A stretch of DNA of 47,161 nucleotides from JADJNW01 sp964517175 (GTDB lineage: Bacteria > Bacteroidota > Bacteroidia > Chitinophagales > Saprospiraceae): the NCBI GenBank assembly GCA_964517175.1, contig CAZFBU010000009.1, positions 1 through 47,161 of the forward strand, in the 5' to 3' direction. The notes below the pieces were generated by a model. The model worked only from the letters and a program-made list of their open reading frames with translations. It made no database searches and was not told the origin of the DNA. Shown piece by piece: positions 26,215 through 34,444 of the stretch. The position numbers and the translations under genes were made by a program. The stretch's first letter is position 1; the number at the start of each line of letters is the position of its first letter.

Positions 26215-26565
26215 ATGGACGCTATCAAATATGTACACGAGCAAATGACGCCGAAGCGGGAGTTTCCAAGATTCTCTCCGGGCGACAATATAGTGGTGAC
26301 TTACAAGATTGTAGAAGGGGACAAGGAACGCGAGCAGTCTTTCCGCGGTGACGTCATCCAGATCAGCGGTCAGGGTCCAACCAAAACTTTCACCGTCCGC
26401 AAAATGTCCAGCGGTGTTGGCGTAGAGCGTATCTTCCCTTTTGCCACACCTTCCATTGTGAGCATCCAGGTGACCAAACGCGGTAAAGTGCGCCAGTCCA
26501 GACTGTACTACCTGCGCAAGCTGGTTGGTAAGAAAGCGCGTATCAAGGAGCGCTCTACCCGCTAA
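26215..26565 (+). CDS. rplS: 50S ribosomal protein bL19
   Basis: A 116-residue protein of normal length. It lies at the 30S-50S interface of the ribosome. Diagnostic parts: FSPGDNIVVTYKIVEGDKER, the FRGDVIQ loop, TFTVRKMSSGVGVERIFPF and the basic C-terminal end RQSRLYYLRKLVGKKARIKE. It is a single-gene unit with its own promoter and a strong terminator. In many bacteria rplS follows trmD; here it does not. Confidence 0.98.
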   Translation: MDAIKYVHEQMTPKREFPRFSPGDNIVVTYKIVEGDKEREQSFRGDVIQISGQGPTKTFTVRKMSSGVGVERIFPFATPSIVSIQVTKRGKVRQSRLYYLRKLVGKKARIKERSTR

Positions 26566-26587
26566 ACCACTGCTTTTCCAAAGCGCT

Positions 26588-26628
26588 ATCCGAGCAACGT
26601 CGCTACCGGCATTGCTCGGATTTTTTTT
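26588..26628 (+). terminator. Intrinsic terminator of rplS
   Basis: Perfect 10-bp stem ATCCGAGCAA/TTGCTCGGAT with a 14-base loop, followed directly by a run of seven more T. It starts 22 bases after the rplS stop. Confidence 0.93.
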
Positions 26629-26711
26629 GCACCGTATCGGGCGCGAAGCCCTGTTTGTATATTTGAACAGGAAGCAGCCGTTCTCTTTACCCTCCGGTAA
26701 AATTAAAATCT

Positions 26712-26719
26712 TATCTTTG
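26712..26719 (+). promoter_or_regulatory. -7 element just before the second assembly gap
   Basis: TATCTTTG fits TAnnTTTG. An ATG at 26734 opens a frame that runs into the gap after six codons. A short gene may be hidden by the gap, but nothing else supports it. Confidence 0.4.
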
Positions 26720-26752
26720 CCCCGCATTTAAGTAATGGGACATGTTATTTGT

Positions 26753-26852
26753 NNNNNNNNNNNNNNNNNNNNNNNNNNNNNNNNNNNNNNNNNNNNNNNN
26801 NNNNNNNNNNNNNNNNNNNNNNNNNNNNNNNNNNNNNNNNNNNNNNNNNNNN
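26753..26852. other. Assembly gap (100 N)
   Basis: 100 N, true size unknown, between rplS and the sigma-factor gene. Both flanks are non-coding or undetermined. Confidence 0.99.
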
Positions 26853-26891
26853 GTTAATTGTGACAATTTTTATATTTTTGATAATCAGTGG

Positions 26892-26920
26892 TTTGTGTTT
26901 TTTAAACTCAAATAACTTTG
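26892..26920 (+). promoter_or_regulatory. Promoter of the ECF sigma/FecR cluster
   Basis: TTTG (26892-26895), 17 bases, TAACTTTG (26913-26920), 38 bases before the sigma gene. This is the housekeeping-type Bacteroidota promoter, so basal expression of the sigma gene need not depend on itself. Confidence 0.75.
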
Positions 26921-26958
26921 TCCGGTTACTTACAGATGGATTACCCTGATTTTATCCA

Positions 26959-27516
26959 ATGGCAGACCCACACCTTGACGACGTACTGACCCGCCTCCAG
27001 GCAGGCGACCGCTCCGCATTGCAGGTGTTGTTCCAACAGCACCACCCTATGGTATGCGGCACGATGTACCGTTTTGTCAAGGATCAGAGCACCGTCGAAG
27101 ACCTCGCGCAGGAGGTTTTTGTTCGCTTTTGGGAAAAACGCGAATCCATCCAGATCAATACCTCGGTGCAGGCTTACCTCCGGCGCATGGCGATCAATGA
27201 AGCCCTGGGCTATTTGCGCCGCAACAAACACCAATACGACGAAGAAGTGACGCCGCAAACGCCCGTTGGGGAAGCCGAAAATAGTGTGGAGCAACAGTAT
27301 CTGCATAGCGAACTGGAGCAAAACGTGCGAGCCGCAATTGATACCCTGCCCCCCAAATGCCGCACCGTGTTCCACCTCAGTCGCTTTGAAGATATGACCT
27401 ATCAGGAAATTGCCGATCAGATGGGAATTTCTATCAAAACCGTAGAAAATCAGATGAGCAAAGCGCTGCGCATTTTGCGAGAAAAACTGAAAGGTTATCT
27501 GACTATGTTACTCTGA
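26959..27516 (+). CDS. ECF-type RNA polymerase sigma-70 factor
   Basis: A 185-residue sigma factor with region 2 (about 20-90; YRFVKDQSTVEDLAQEVFVR, FWEKRE) and region 4 (about 125-180; LPPKCRTVFHLSRFEDMTYQ, then EIADQMGISIKTVENQMSKA as the helix-turn-helix). The pattern matches the Bacteroidota FecI-like group that is controlled by a FecR anti-sigma, and a FecR gene follows 83 bases downstream. It should direct polymerase to genes outside or next to this cluster when a surface signal is received. The start gives a normal N-terminus. Confidence 0.93.
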   Translation: MADPHLDDVLTRLQAGDRSALQVLFQQHHPMVCGTMYRFVKDQSTVEDLAQEVFVRFWEKRESIQINTSVQAYLRRMAINEALGYLRRNKHQYDEEVTPQTPVGEAENSVEQQYLHSELEQNVRAAIDTLPPKCRTVFHLSRFEDMTYQEIADQMGISIKTVENQMSKALRILREKLKGYLTMLL

Positions 27517-27599
27517 AGTTTGACCGGATGTTATTTTTTTCAAAAATAAGTTGTACCGAATAGGGGGGTAAGACCTCCGCGTGCATCTTGCTACCGGAA

Positions 27600-28652
27600 A
27601 TGGAAATAAAAATGGATGATGCGAAGTACATGAACCTGATGGCGAAGTACCTGTCGGGAAACGTCCGTGCTACCGAAAAGGACGAACTGATGGCTTGGAT
27701 CGAAAGCGACGCGGCCAATCGTGCGTTCTTTGAGGAAATGATTCAGCTCTGGAGCATCTCCGGCAACTACGAGGAACTATTCGCAACCGATACCGCACAA
27801 GCGTGGCAGACACTCGACCAGCGGCTTTTTGGTGAAAATAATGTAACCTCGACGGACGAAAGCGCGTCCAACGAAAAGTCGTCTGCAAAAATCGTGCGTT
27901 TGTCTATTAATAAGTTCATCTTACGCACAGCAGCCGTAATTTTAGTGGCGATTGCAGCAGGTATCTGGTGGTTTGGCGGCCTTACAGGCGAACAGTACCA
28001 AATGCTGGTGGTGCAGACAGCCCGCCAGGAACGCCAACAAATGGAACTGCCGGACGGAAGTACCATCTGGCTGAACGAAAATACGCGTTTTTCCTACGAT
28101 AAAGCTTTCGTCGACCGCATTGTCCATCTCGAAGGAGAGGCATTTTTTGACGTAGCAAAAATGGATGGTAAACTTTTTACTATTCTCAGTGGAAATGCCG
28201 TCACGACGGTGCTGGGTACCAGCTTCAATGTGCGGGCTTATCCGCAGGAGGCACGCGTGGAAGTAACCGTGGCAACCGGTAAAGTCGCTCTGCGAAAAGC
28301 AGACAACACAGAAAAGGAAGTTTTGCTGGAGAAAGGGACATCGGGTATTTATGACAAAGTGGCGGAAGAAACCAAAATCGTGGAAACGCCCATTTCCAAT
28401 GCCGATGCCTGGCGCAAACAACAGTTGAATTTTCAGGATACGCCGCTGCGCGACGTCATCCCGGCGCTGGAACGCTATTTCAATATTACCATGAAGGTGG
28501 AAAACGCTGGTATTTTGAATTGCCCGGTGACGGGAGAATACGCAAGCCCAAACCTGGAAAGCATGATCGGCATTCTGGAATTTGCGATTAGCGTCCAAAT
28601 CGTTCAACAAGATAGCACGCAGTATCTGATTCGAGGCACGGGATGCCAATAA
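27600..28652 (+). CDS. FecR-family anti-sigma factor
   Basis: A 350-residue inner-membrane protein. Two ATG codons (27600 and 27612) fit; a TTG at 27588 is also in frame but less likely. Order: a cytoplasmic N-terminal helical domain that holds the sigma factor (YMNLMAKYLSGNVRATEKDE), one TM helix (about 103-122, FILRTAAVILVAIAAGIWWF), the FecR beta domain (MELPDGSTIWLNENTRFSY, LEGEAFFDVAK, TTVLGTSFNVRAY) and a C-terminal DUF4974 domain (NFQDTPLRDVIPALERYFN). It normally receives a signal from an outer-membrane protein with an STN domain; here the next gene carries such a domain. Confidence 0.93.
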   Translation: MEIKMDDAKYMNLMAKYLSGNVRATEKDELMAWIESDAANRAFFEEMIQLWSISGNYEELFATDTAQAWQTLDQRLFGENNVTSTDESASNEKSSAKIVRLSINKFILRTAAVILVAIAAGIWWFGGLTGEQYQMLVVQTARQERQQMELPDGSTIWLNENTRFSYDKAFVDRIVHLEGEAFFDVAKMDGKLFTILSGNAVTTVLGTSFNVRAYPQEARVEVTVATGKVALRKADNTEKEVLLEKGTSGIYDKVAEETKIVETPISNADAWRKQQLNFQDTPLRDVIPALERYFNITMKVENAGILNCPVTGEYASPNLESMIGILEFAISVQIVQQDSTQYLIRGTGCQ

Positions 28653-28689
28653 GCGATAAAACAATCGATTACAACAAGACTCACTTTTT

Positions 28690-30387
28690 ATGAAAAACAC
28701 CGCACTATTTACGACCATTATCTCCCTGTTCGTGGTGGGTTTCGCCGAAGCGCAATCGCTCCAGCAGCGAGTAACGGTGCGCTATTCCAATGAAAAACTG
28801 GGTCATGTTCTGACCGACATCAGCGATGCCTACGCCATCAACTTCACTTACAGCAGCCATTTCATTCCAGTGGATCAGACCGTGAGCGTGCACGCTGTGA
28901 ATAAACCCCTGTCGGATGCCCTTGACGAAATTTTTGCACCTACCGGTGTGGTTTATGCCAATATTGGCGGGCAGGTGGTATTGAAAATGGGCAACAAACC
29001 GAAAAATGACGGACAATTATCGCAGTTGAATACGCTTCCAAAAGAGGTAAAACAGAAAAGCCCCATCCATCCGCTCTCCGAACGCGAACAGTGGCTACTC
29101 GAGCAAATGAAAAAAGAGCGGGAGCAATACATTTCCAAATTAGAAACCCGACCGTTCAGCGAAATTCCTGATACCGGCGGCGGTACGCAGGCGCAACAGA
29201 TCAACCTCGACCCCTTCCGCATGGCAGTGCCCCCCCCGGTGATGACTGCGGAAAACGACCAGCGCCTGGCGCAGGTTTCCATCCTCCCGTTTGTGGGCAC
29301 GAACGCGCTGCGCAGCGCGGAGCTGACCAATAATGTCTCTCTGAATGTGCTCTGGGGCGTGAATGGAGGCGTGGAAGGGCTGGAAGTTGGCGGCTTTTTC
29401 AACCACATTCGCAATGACGTAATGGGCGTGCAGGTAGCCGGCTTAGGCAATACCGTTGGCGGCAACACCATTGGCACGCAGGCAAGCGGTCTGTTCAACG
29501 TGAACCAGGGAAAGATGCAGGGCGTACAAGCATCCGGGCTTTTTAACGTTGCCGGAAAAACCGATGCGGTGCAGGCAGCCGGTTTGTTCAACATCACCAA
29601 TGCCGATTTTGCCGGTGTGCAGGCGGCTGGGCTATTCAACGTTTCTGCCGGAAATGCCTACGGCATACAGGCAAGTGGTATCTTCAATCGCGCCAGGGGC
29701 AAGGTAAAAACGCAATTCGCCGGCTTGGTCAATCTTGCCGGTGATGTGCACGTAGGGCAGATGAGCGCCCTGCTGAATGTTGGCAAAAAAGTAAGCGGCT
29801 TCCAGATCGGACTGATAAATGTTGCGGATACGATTTCCGGTATGCCGATCGGTGTGCTGAACTTCGTCAAACACGGTTACAACCGCATCGAATTTGCCGC
29901 CGGCGAGGCGCTTTATGCAAATATTGGCTTCAAATTTGGGGCACATTCCTTTTACAATATTTTCCACTTTGGCGCTCGCTGGGATGACGTCGCACCGCCC
30001 CAAACCATTAGCACTACCCCCGATGCGGCGCAAAGCACGACGCTGATGAGTTGGGGATTGGGCTACGGCATTGGCACAACGGTTGCATTCAGCCCACGAG
30101 CTTTGTTGAATATTGAAGCAGTAGCCGTTCATGTCAATGAACTGGAACAATGGACCGACGAACTCAATTTGCTCAATCAGCTTCGCCTCACAATCGACCT
30201 GCGCACCGGCCGCACCACCAGCCTGTTTGCCGGTCCGGTAGGCAATATCATGGTTTCCAGGTTGCAGCGCTCGGATTATAATGCCCCCGGCTCCATGATC
30301 GCACCATACACCTTATACGAAAAAACGGATGCCAATAACACCACTTTGCAAGCCTGGGTGGGCTTTAATGCTGGTATCCGGTTCTGA
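28690..30387 (+). CDS. STN-domain protein with LA_2272-type surface repeats
   Basis: A 565-residue exported protein with a signal peptide ending in FAEAQ. An STN (secretin/TonB N-terminal) domain occupies about 25-100 (VRYSNEKLGHVLTDISDAY, NKPLSDALDEIFAPTG); this domain usually contacts FecR. After a charged linker, about eight copies of a 20-residue repeat built on GVQASGLFNV..G (about 235-390; for example VQAAGLFNITNADFAGVQAA) resemble the LA_2272 surface repeat, then a predicted barrel-like C-terminal part. There is no TonB plug or CarboxypepD_reg domain, so this is not a SusC-type receptor. Placed after FecR, it may be the surface sensor of the sigma pair. Confidence 0.82.
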   Translation: MKNTALFTTIISLFVVGFAEAQSLQQRVTVRYSNEKLGHVLTDISDAYAINFTYSSHFIPVDQTVSVHAVNKPLSDALDEIFAPTGVVYANIGGQVVLKMGNKPKNDGQLSQLNTLPKEVKQKSPIHPLSEREQWLLEQMKKEREQYISKLETRPFSEIPDTGGGTQAQQINLDPFRMAVPPPVMTAENDQRLAQVSILPFVGTNALRSAELTNNVSLNVLWGVNGGVEGLEVGGFFNHIRNDVMGVQVAGLGNTVGGNTIGTQASGLFNVNQGKMQGVQASGLFNVAGKTDAVQAAGLFNITNADFAGVQAAGLFNVSAGNAYGIQASGIFNRARGKVKTQFAGLVNLAGDVHVGQMSALLNVGKKVSGFQIGLINVADTISGMPIGVLNFVKHGYNRIEFAAGEALYANIGFKFGAHSFYNIFHFGARWDDVAPPQTISTTPDAAQSTTLMSWGLGYGIGTTVAFSPRALLNIEAVAVHVNELEQWTDELNLLNQLRLTIDLRTGRTTSLFAGPVGNIMVSRLQRSDYNAPGSMIAPYTLYEKTDANNTTLQAWVGFNAGIRF

Positions 30388-30650
30388 TAAAACATGTTCT
30401 ATCGAAACAAATTCTACCGATCTTTCCATTTCCGATCAGCGGGCACGCACCGCAGCAAGTGATTTATCTCATTGCCGTTTTTGTAAATTTTCTTCAATAT
30501 TGAAATACAGACTGATGCATAACGCATTGGAGTTGTCCAACTGTAACCTACTGCTTTTCAGGAACTAAAAAAAGAAAAAAAATCAGAAGCAGGCATAGGG
30601 GGCAGCCTTTGTGAAAACAATCTATGTAATAAAAGTAAAAACGAAAAGAA

Positions 30651-31244
30651 ATGAAAAAGGTATTTTTCTCGACTGTTTTAATGCTCATCGCAACGCTCGC
30701 GCTGGCACAGCACGAAACTATTTTCAATAACGCGCGGGTGGTCGGCGGCTTTGGCGGTCCTATCATCGAATTCGGACTAAACAACAGCCTGAACACCTCC
30801 TACGGCGGCGGCGGCGGCATTGTGATCGGCAACGCTTTCCTCGGCGGCTACGGCATGGGAACACTTGATTTGAATGCCGTCATTGACGGGCAGGATATTG
30901 ACAACATCGAGCTGGGCCACGGCGGATTTTGGCTCGGCTACACCTACAAGCCGTACAAACTCGTTCACTTGTTTTCCAGCGCCAAAATTGGCTGGGGTGC
31001 AGTAAATATCAACCCCGACAATTTCAACCCATTTAATGAACCCATCAGCGACAATGTATTCGTATTGACGCCGGAGCTGGGGCTGGAACTCAACGTTTTC
31101 AAATGGTTTCGCGTAGCAGGCGGCGTTGGTTACCGCTGGGTGAACGGCACCGATGGAAAGGGCGCCTACAACGATGAGGATTTTAGCGGCGCCGTGACGA
31201 CTCTGACATTCCGCTTTGGCTGGTTTGGCAATCAGCGGTTCTGA
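30651..31244 (+). CDS. Small outer-membrane beta-barrel-like protein
   Basis: A 197-residue exported protein of no recognised family. The signal peptide ends LALAQ. The mature part alternates Gly-rich beta strands (VVGGFGGPIIEFGLNN, YGGGGGIVIGNAFLGG, GGFWLGYTYKP, FVLTPELGLELNVFKWF, TLTFRFGWFGNQRF) and ends with Phe, as outer-membrane barrels do. It is 263 bases downstream of the STN protein, so it may or may not share its control. No function can be assigned. Confidence 0.75.
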   Translation: MKKVFFSTVLMLIATLALAQHETIFNNARVVGGFGGPIIEFGLNNSLNTSYGGGGGIVIGNAFLGGYGMGTLDLNAVIDGQDIDNIELGHGGFWLGYTYKPYKLVHLFSSAKIGWGAVNINPDNFNPFNEPISDNVFVLTPELGLELNVFKWFRVAGGVGYRWVNGTDGKGAYNDEDFSGAVTTLTFRFGWFGNQRF

Positions 31245-31459
31245 TTGTTGCGTATTGTAATTTGACTGACAATCTGCATAAACGGAAGGCTTCTCCGGTC
31301 ATTTTTACCTAAAAATACCCGAAGGACGAAACGCTCGTTTTTTGCCAAACAGGTAAGAAACCCGGAGAAGCTATGCCTTGATTATTGCAGTTTAAAAAGT
31401 AAAAACCCTGATAACCAACACTTTGAACCAAAAGTATCTTAAACCAAAAAACATTCATC

Positions 31460-32206
31460 ATGAACACAATCAAAAAAACATTGCTCATCCTTATCGGCGC
31501 AGCTATCGTGCTATACACGCCGGGCTGCTTTATTGATATCGATGACGACACCTTCTCCCGTTGCGTTGATGCTGATGGCCCAATCATCAGCGAAACGATT
31601 GTTATGTCTTCTTTTTCCGGCATCGACTTCCGCATGGCCGGGGAAGTTTACCTGCGACAGGGTAGTGAACAGGAAGTCGTCATAGAAGCGCCACGCAGGC
31701 TGATCGAAGAAATGGAATTCGATGTGCGCAGGGATATCTGGAGCATTGAAACGGATCGTTGCGTTCGGCATAGTCATCGCGACCTTCGGATTTTTATCAC
31801 CGTCCCCTTTCTCGACTACGTCCGCTTGTCTGGCTCCGGCGATATTATCAGCGAAAACTTTTTTGCCATTGATGATCTGGAACTGGTGCTCAGTGGCTCC
31901 GGTCTCATCGATCTGGGCATAGAAGCCGACGACGTGAAGGCATCCATTTCTGGTTCGGGCGATATCATACTGGAAGGTACAGCAGATGATCTAGACTTTA
32001 ACATCAGCGGCTCCGGCGACATAAAAGCATTCAATCTGTCTGCCAACACAGCCAGTGTGCACATTAGCGGTAGCGGCGATGCAGAAGTGACCGTCAGCGA
32101 TGCGCTGAACGTACGCATTTCCGGCAGCGGCGATGTGTATTACCGGGGCAATCCCAGCATCGATAAAACCGTAACCGGCTCCGGTGGGGTTATTGATGCG
32201 AATTGA
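31460..32206 (+). CDS. DUF2807 (head GIN domain) lipoprotein
   Basis: A 248-residue lipoprotein; the signal peptide ends YTPGC (Cys 23). The mature protein is a DUF2807 domain: SSFSGIDFRMAGEVYLRQG at the start, then right-handed beta-helix turns each marked by SGSGD or a variant (VRLSGSGDI, ASISGSGDI, FNISGSGDI, VHISGSGDA, VRISGSGDV). Such proteins are widespread, envelope-exposed and of unclear function, often suggested as adhesins. A terminator follows, and a 10-bp inverted repeat (GCTTCTCCGG at 31289 and CCGGAGAAGC at 31362) lies in the intergenic region before it. Confidence 0.9.
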   Translation: MNTIKKTLLILIGAAIVLYTPGCFIDIDDDTFSRCVDADGPIISETIVMSSFSGIDFRMAGEVYLRQGSEQEVVIEAPRRLIEEMEFDVRRDIWSIETDRCVRHSHRDLRIFITVPFLDYVRLSGSGDIISENFFAIDDLELVLSGSGLIDLGIEADDVKASISGSGDIILEGTADDLDFNISGSGDIKAFNLSANTASVHISGSGDAEVTVSDALNVRISGSGDVYYRGNPSIDKTVTGSGGVIDAN

Positions 32207-32255
32207 AAAAATGGTAACTGCTTATTGTTTTGCTGAAACAATTGCTGAAATACTG

Positions 32256-32292
32256 CTGCCTGTCTTCCATGTGTGAAGCGGGCAGTTTTTTT
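32256..32292 (+). terminator. Intrinsic terminator after the DUF2807 gene
   Basis: CTGCCTG pairs with CGGGCAG (one G-T), extended by CTTC/GAAG after a one-base bulge, and followed by seven T. It lies 50 bases after the stop. Confidence 0.8.
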
Positions 32293-32374
32293 ATTTCAGA
32301 ACTTTTTTGCAAAATAGGATGCTGGTCTCCCCTGGAGGAGAACCTGCAAACTGATCCCGACTTCCCACTTCGTA

Positions 32375-32947
32375 TTATTCCGCTCCTGCCGAAAAACAAG
32401 CAGCCAGCAGCAGTTGCATGTGCGCCAAACCGCGCTGCCGGGCTACCTCGATGTTGCGCTCCGGAATATCCTCCGGATTGGGATAGTGCGCCAGCGCCTT
32501 TTCCAGGCTCGCTTCGCGCAAGAGATGCAGCATAGGATACGGGGAGCGATTGGTAAAATTCGCCGGATCATCTTCATCCGCACCGGCAAAGCGATACGCC
32601 GGGTGGAAGCTCGCCAATTGATAAATACCTTCGTACGAACAATCATATAGCAGGGTTTCGGCTACGTCCAGCAAATCCAGATAATGCTGGAAATCCGCGA
32701 AAGCATCCGGGAAGACCAGCAGCGTAGTCTCGATTTCCGGTTGCTCATCCAGGCGACGACACTCCAGCAGCACTCTTTCGAGGCAGATGTACAGGTGCTG
32801 TTGTTCCCGCACCACTTCGTAATGAATGCTATCGCGCTGTACTTCCCGCGCCGCAAAGGGGCAAAAATTCAAGCCAATAACAACCTGCCGCAGCCAGGCT
32901 TTGGTTTGGCGCACAACGACTTCATCAAAGACCATATTTACTACCAT
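32375..32947 (-). CDS. DUF1415-family protein
   Basis: A 190-residue cytoplasmic protein. Family marks: TKAWLRQVVIGLNFCPFA near the N-terminus, ETTLLVFPDAFADFQHYLDL in the middle, and SFHPAYRFAGADEDDPANFT, followed by NRSPYPMLHLLREAS, towards the C-terminus. The function of the family is not known; the conserved Cys (in NFCPFA) and the FHP..F motif suggest a metal or redox site, which is inference. An ATG four codons in (32935) is an alternative start. It is transcribed alone on this strand. Confidence 0.88.
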   Translation of the reverse strand: MVVNMVFDEVVVRQTKAWLRQVVIGLNFCPFAAREVQRDSIHYEVVREQQHLYICLERVLLECRRLDEQPEIETTLLVFPDAFADFQHYLDLLDVAETLLYDCSYEGIYQLASFHPAYRFAGADEDDPANFTNRSPYPMLHLLREASLEKALAHYPNPEDIPERNIEVARQRGLAHMQLLLAACFSAGAE

Positions 32948-33011
32948 TTTCGAGCAACTGAATTGCGTTTCATCCTGTTTTGTAAAAATACAAATTTAAA
33001 ATCCCATTATT

Positions 33012-33185
33012 ATGATATTCAAACGCATTGTTGGCTTCGTTATGCTCTTCTTCTTTCTGGGTTTTCTTACGTATAAATTTATCGCGCTGGTTTCGGATCA
33101 GGATGGTTCCGGTTTCATCACCTTTTTGGTGATATTGGTGCTGATTGTACTACTGCTTGGCATTCGAAGAATACTGGTGAACTAA
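33012..33185 (+). CDS. Short two-TM membrane protein (57 residues)
   Basis: An open frame from ATG 33012 to TAA 33183 encodes MIFKRIVGFVMLFFFLGFLT, then YKFIALVSDQDGSG, then a second hydrophobic helix (FITFLVILVLIVLLLG) ending IRRILVN. Two predicted TM segments with a short polar turn and basic ends look like a real small membrane protein rather than chance. No family is recognised. It fills the space between DUF1415 (minus) and threonine aldolase (plus). Confidence 0.55.
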   Translation: MIFKRIVGFVMLFFFLGFLTYKFIALVSDQDGSGFITFLVILVLIVLLLGIRRILVN

Positions 33186-33263
33186 CTTCTCCATCCAAAG
33201 ACATAGCTATGCAATAATATTCGATTGTCGTGGTTTTTACTATTTTAGCCGCAAAAAAACGCC

Positions 33264-34280
33264 ATGCACATTAACCTGATCAGCGATACCGTCACCAAGC
33301 CTACCCCGGAAATGCTCCAAGCGATGCTGCAAGCCGAAGTCGGCGACGATGTTTTCGGCGAAGACCCCACTGTGAATGCGCTGGAAGCCAAAGCTGCCGC
33401 TATGTTTGGCAAAGAGGCAGCCATCTACTGCCCCAGTGGTACCATGACTAACCAGATCGCGCTGAAAGTGCACACCCAACCGCTCGACGAGGTCATTTGC
33501 GATGAGTATTCACACATTTATCAATACGAAGTAGGCGGTTATGCTTACAATTCGGGCATCGGTATCAATTTGATCAAAGGCACCAACGGTAAGATCACCG
33601 CAGAGCAGGTCGAAGCAGCCATTAAACCGGACTTTGACTGGTTGCCGAAAAGTAGCCTGGTAGTACTCGAAAACACCGCCAACAAAGGCGGCGGCAGCTT
33701 TTATACCCTCGACGAAATTCGCCCGATCAGCAAGCTGTGCCGGGAGCGCGGCCTGGGTATCCACCTCGACGGCGCGCGCCTCTTCAATGCGCTGGTAGAA
33801 ACCGGCGAAAGCACGCAGGATGTGGGCGAAGTTTTTGACAGCATTTCCATCTGCATTTCAAAGGGACTGGGCGCACCGGTCGGCTCGCTGCTCATTGGCG
33901 ATCAGGCTTTCATCCGGCAGGCGCGGCGCGTGCGCAAGGTCATGGGCGGCGGTATGCGCCAGGTGGGTTATCTCGCGGCAGCCTGCATCTATGCGCTCGA
34001 CCATCACGTGCAAAGGCTCAAAGATGATAACAACCGCGCCAGGCAGATCGGCGAAACGCTGAAAACCCTGGCTTACGTTGACCATGTGCGCCCGGTGCAA
34101 ACCAATATCGTCATTTTCGATGTAAAACCGCCTTACACCGCTGCTTCCTACCTGGAAAAACTGGCAGCGCAGGGCGTCAAAGCATCGGCATTCGGACCGC
34201 AGACGATTCGCTTTGTTACCCACCTGGATTTCACGGCGGACATGCTGGAGCAAACGCTTGCGATCATCAAAAAACTGTGA
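33264..34280 (+). CDS. ltaE: Low-specificity L-threonine aldolase
   Basis: A 338-residue fold-type I PLP enzyme of normal length that splits L-threonine or allo-threonine to glycine and acetaldehyde. Seen: DLISDT-like start (NLISDTVTKPTPEML), GDDVFGEDPTVNALE, CPSGTMTNQIA, LENTANKGGGSFY, HLDGARLFNA and the PLP lysine 200 in ICISKGLGAPVGS. All core residues are present. It is cytoplasmic, stands alone between a short membrane ORF and a regulator, and ends about 75 bases before a palindrome that probably belongs to the next gene. Confidence 0.95.
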   Translation: MHINLISDTVTKPTPEMLQAMLQAEVGDDVFGEDPTVNALEAKAAAMFGKEAAIYCPSGTMTNQIALKVHTQPLDEVICDEYSHIYQYEVGGYAYNSGIGINLIKGTNGKITAEQVEAAIKPDFDWLPKSSLVVLENTANKGGGSFYTLDEIRPISKLCRERGLGIHLDGARLFNALVETGESTQDVGEVFDSISICISKGLGAPVGSLLIGDQAFIRQARRVRKVMGGGMRQVGYLAAACIYALDHHVQRLKDDNNRARQIGETLKTLAYVDHVRPVQTNIVIFDVKPPYTAASYLEKLAAQGVKASAFGPQTIRFVTHLDFTADMLEQTLAIIKKL

Positions 34281-34354
34281 TCTGCTGTTATTTCAGGTTT
34301 GGAAAAAGTCGCTTCAAAGCTAAAATTCAGGGAAATATCCCAGAATTCAAGATA

Positions 34355-34369
34355 GTGTACTCTTTACAC
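34355..34369 (+). promoter_or_regulatory. Palindrome on the promoter of the Nudix-type regulator
   Basis: GTGTA-CTCTT-TACAC is a perfect 5-bp dyad with a 5-base spacer, directly followed by CTTTG; CACCTTTG (34367-34374) is one base from TAnnTTTG. The position, overlapping the promoter 76 bases before the regulator start, suggests an operator, possibly for self-control. Confidence 0.45.
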
Positions 34370-34444
34370 CTTTGCTTTTTTGTTTCATTGGTGATATTTC
34401 TGTAACTTTCCCTTTTATTGTATGAAACTAAGACCAGCAAAAGC

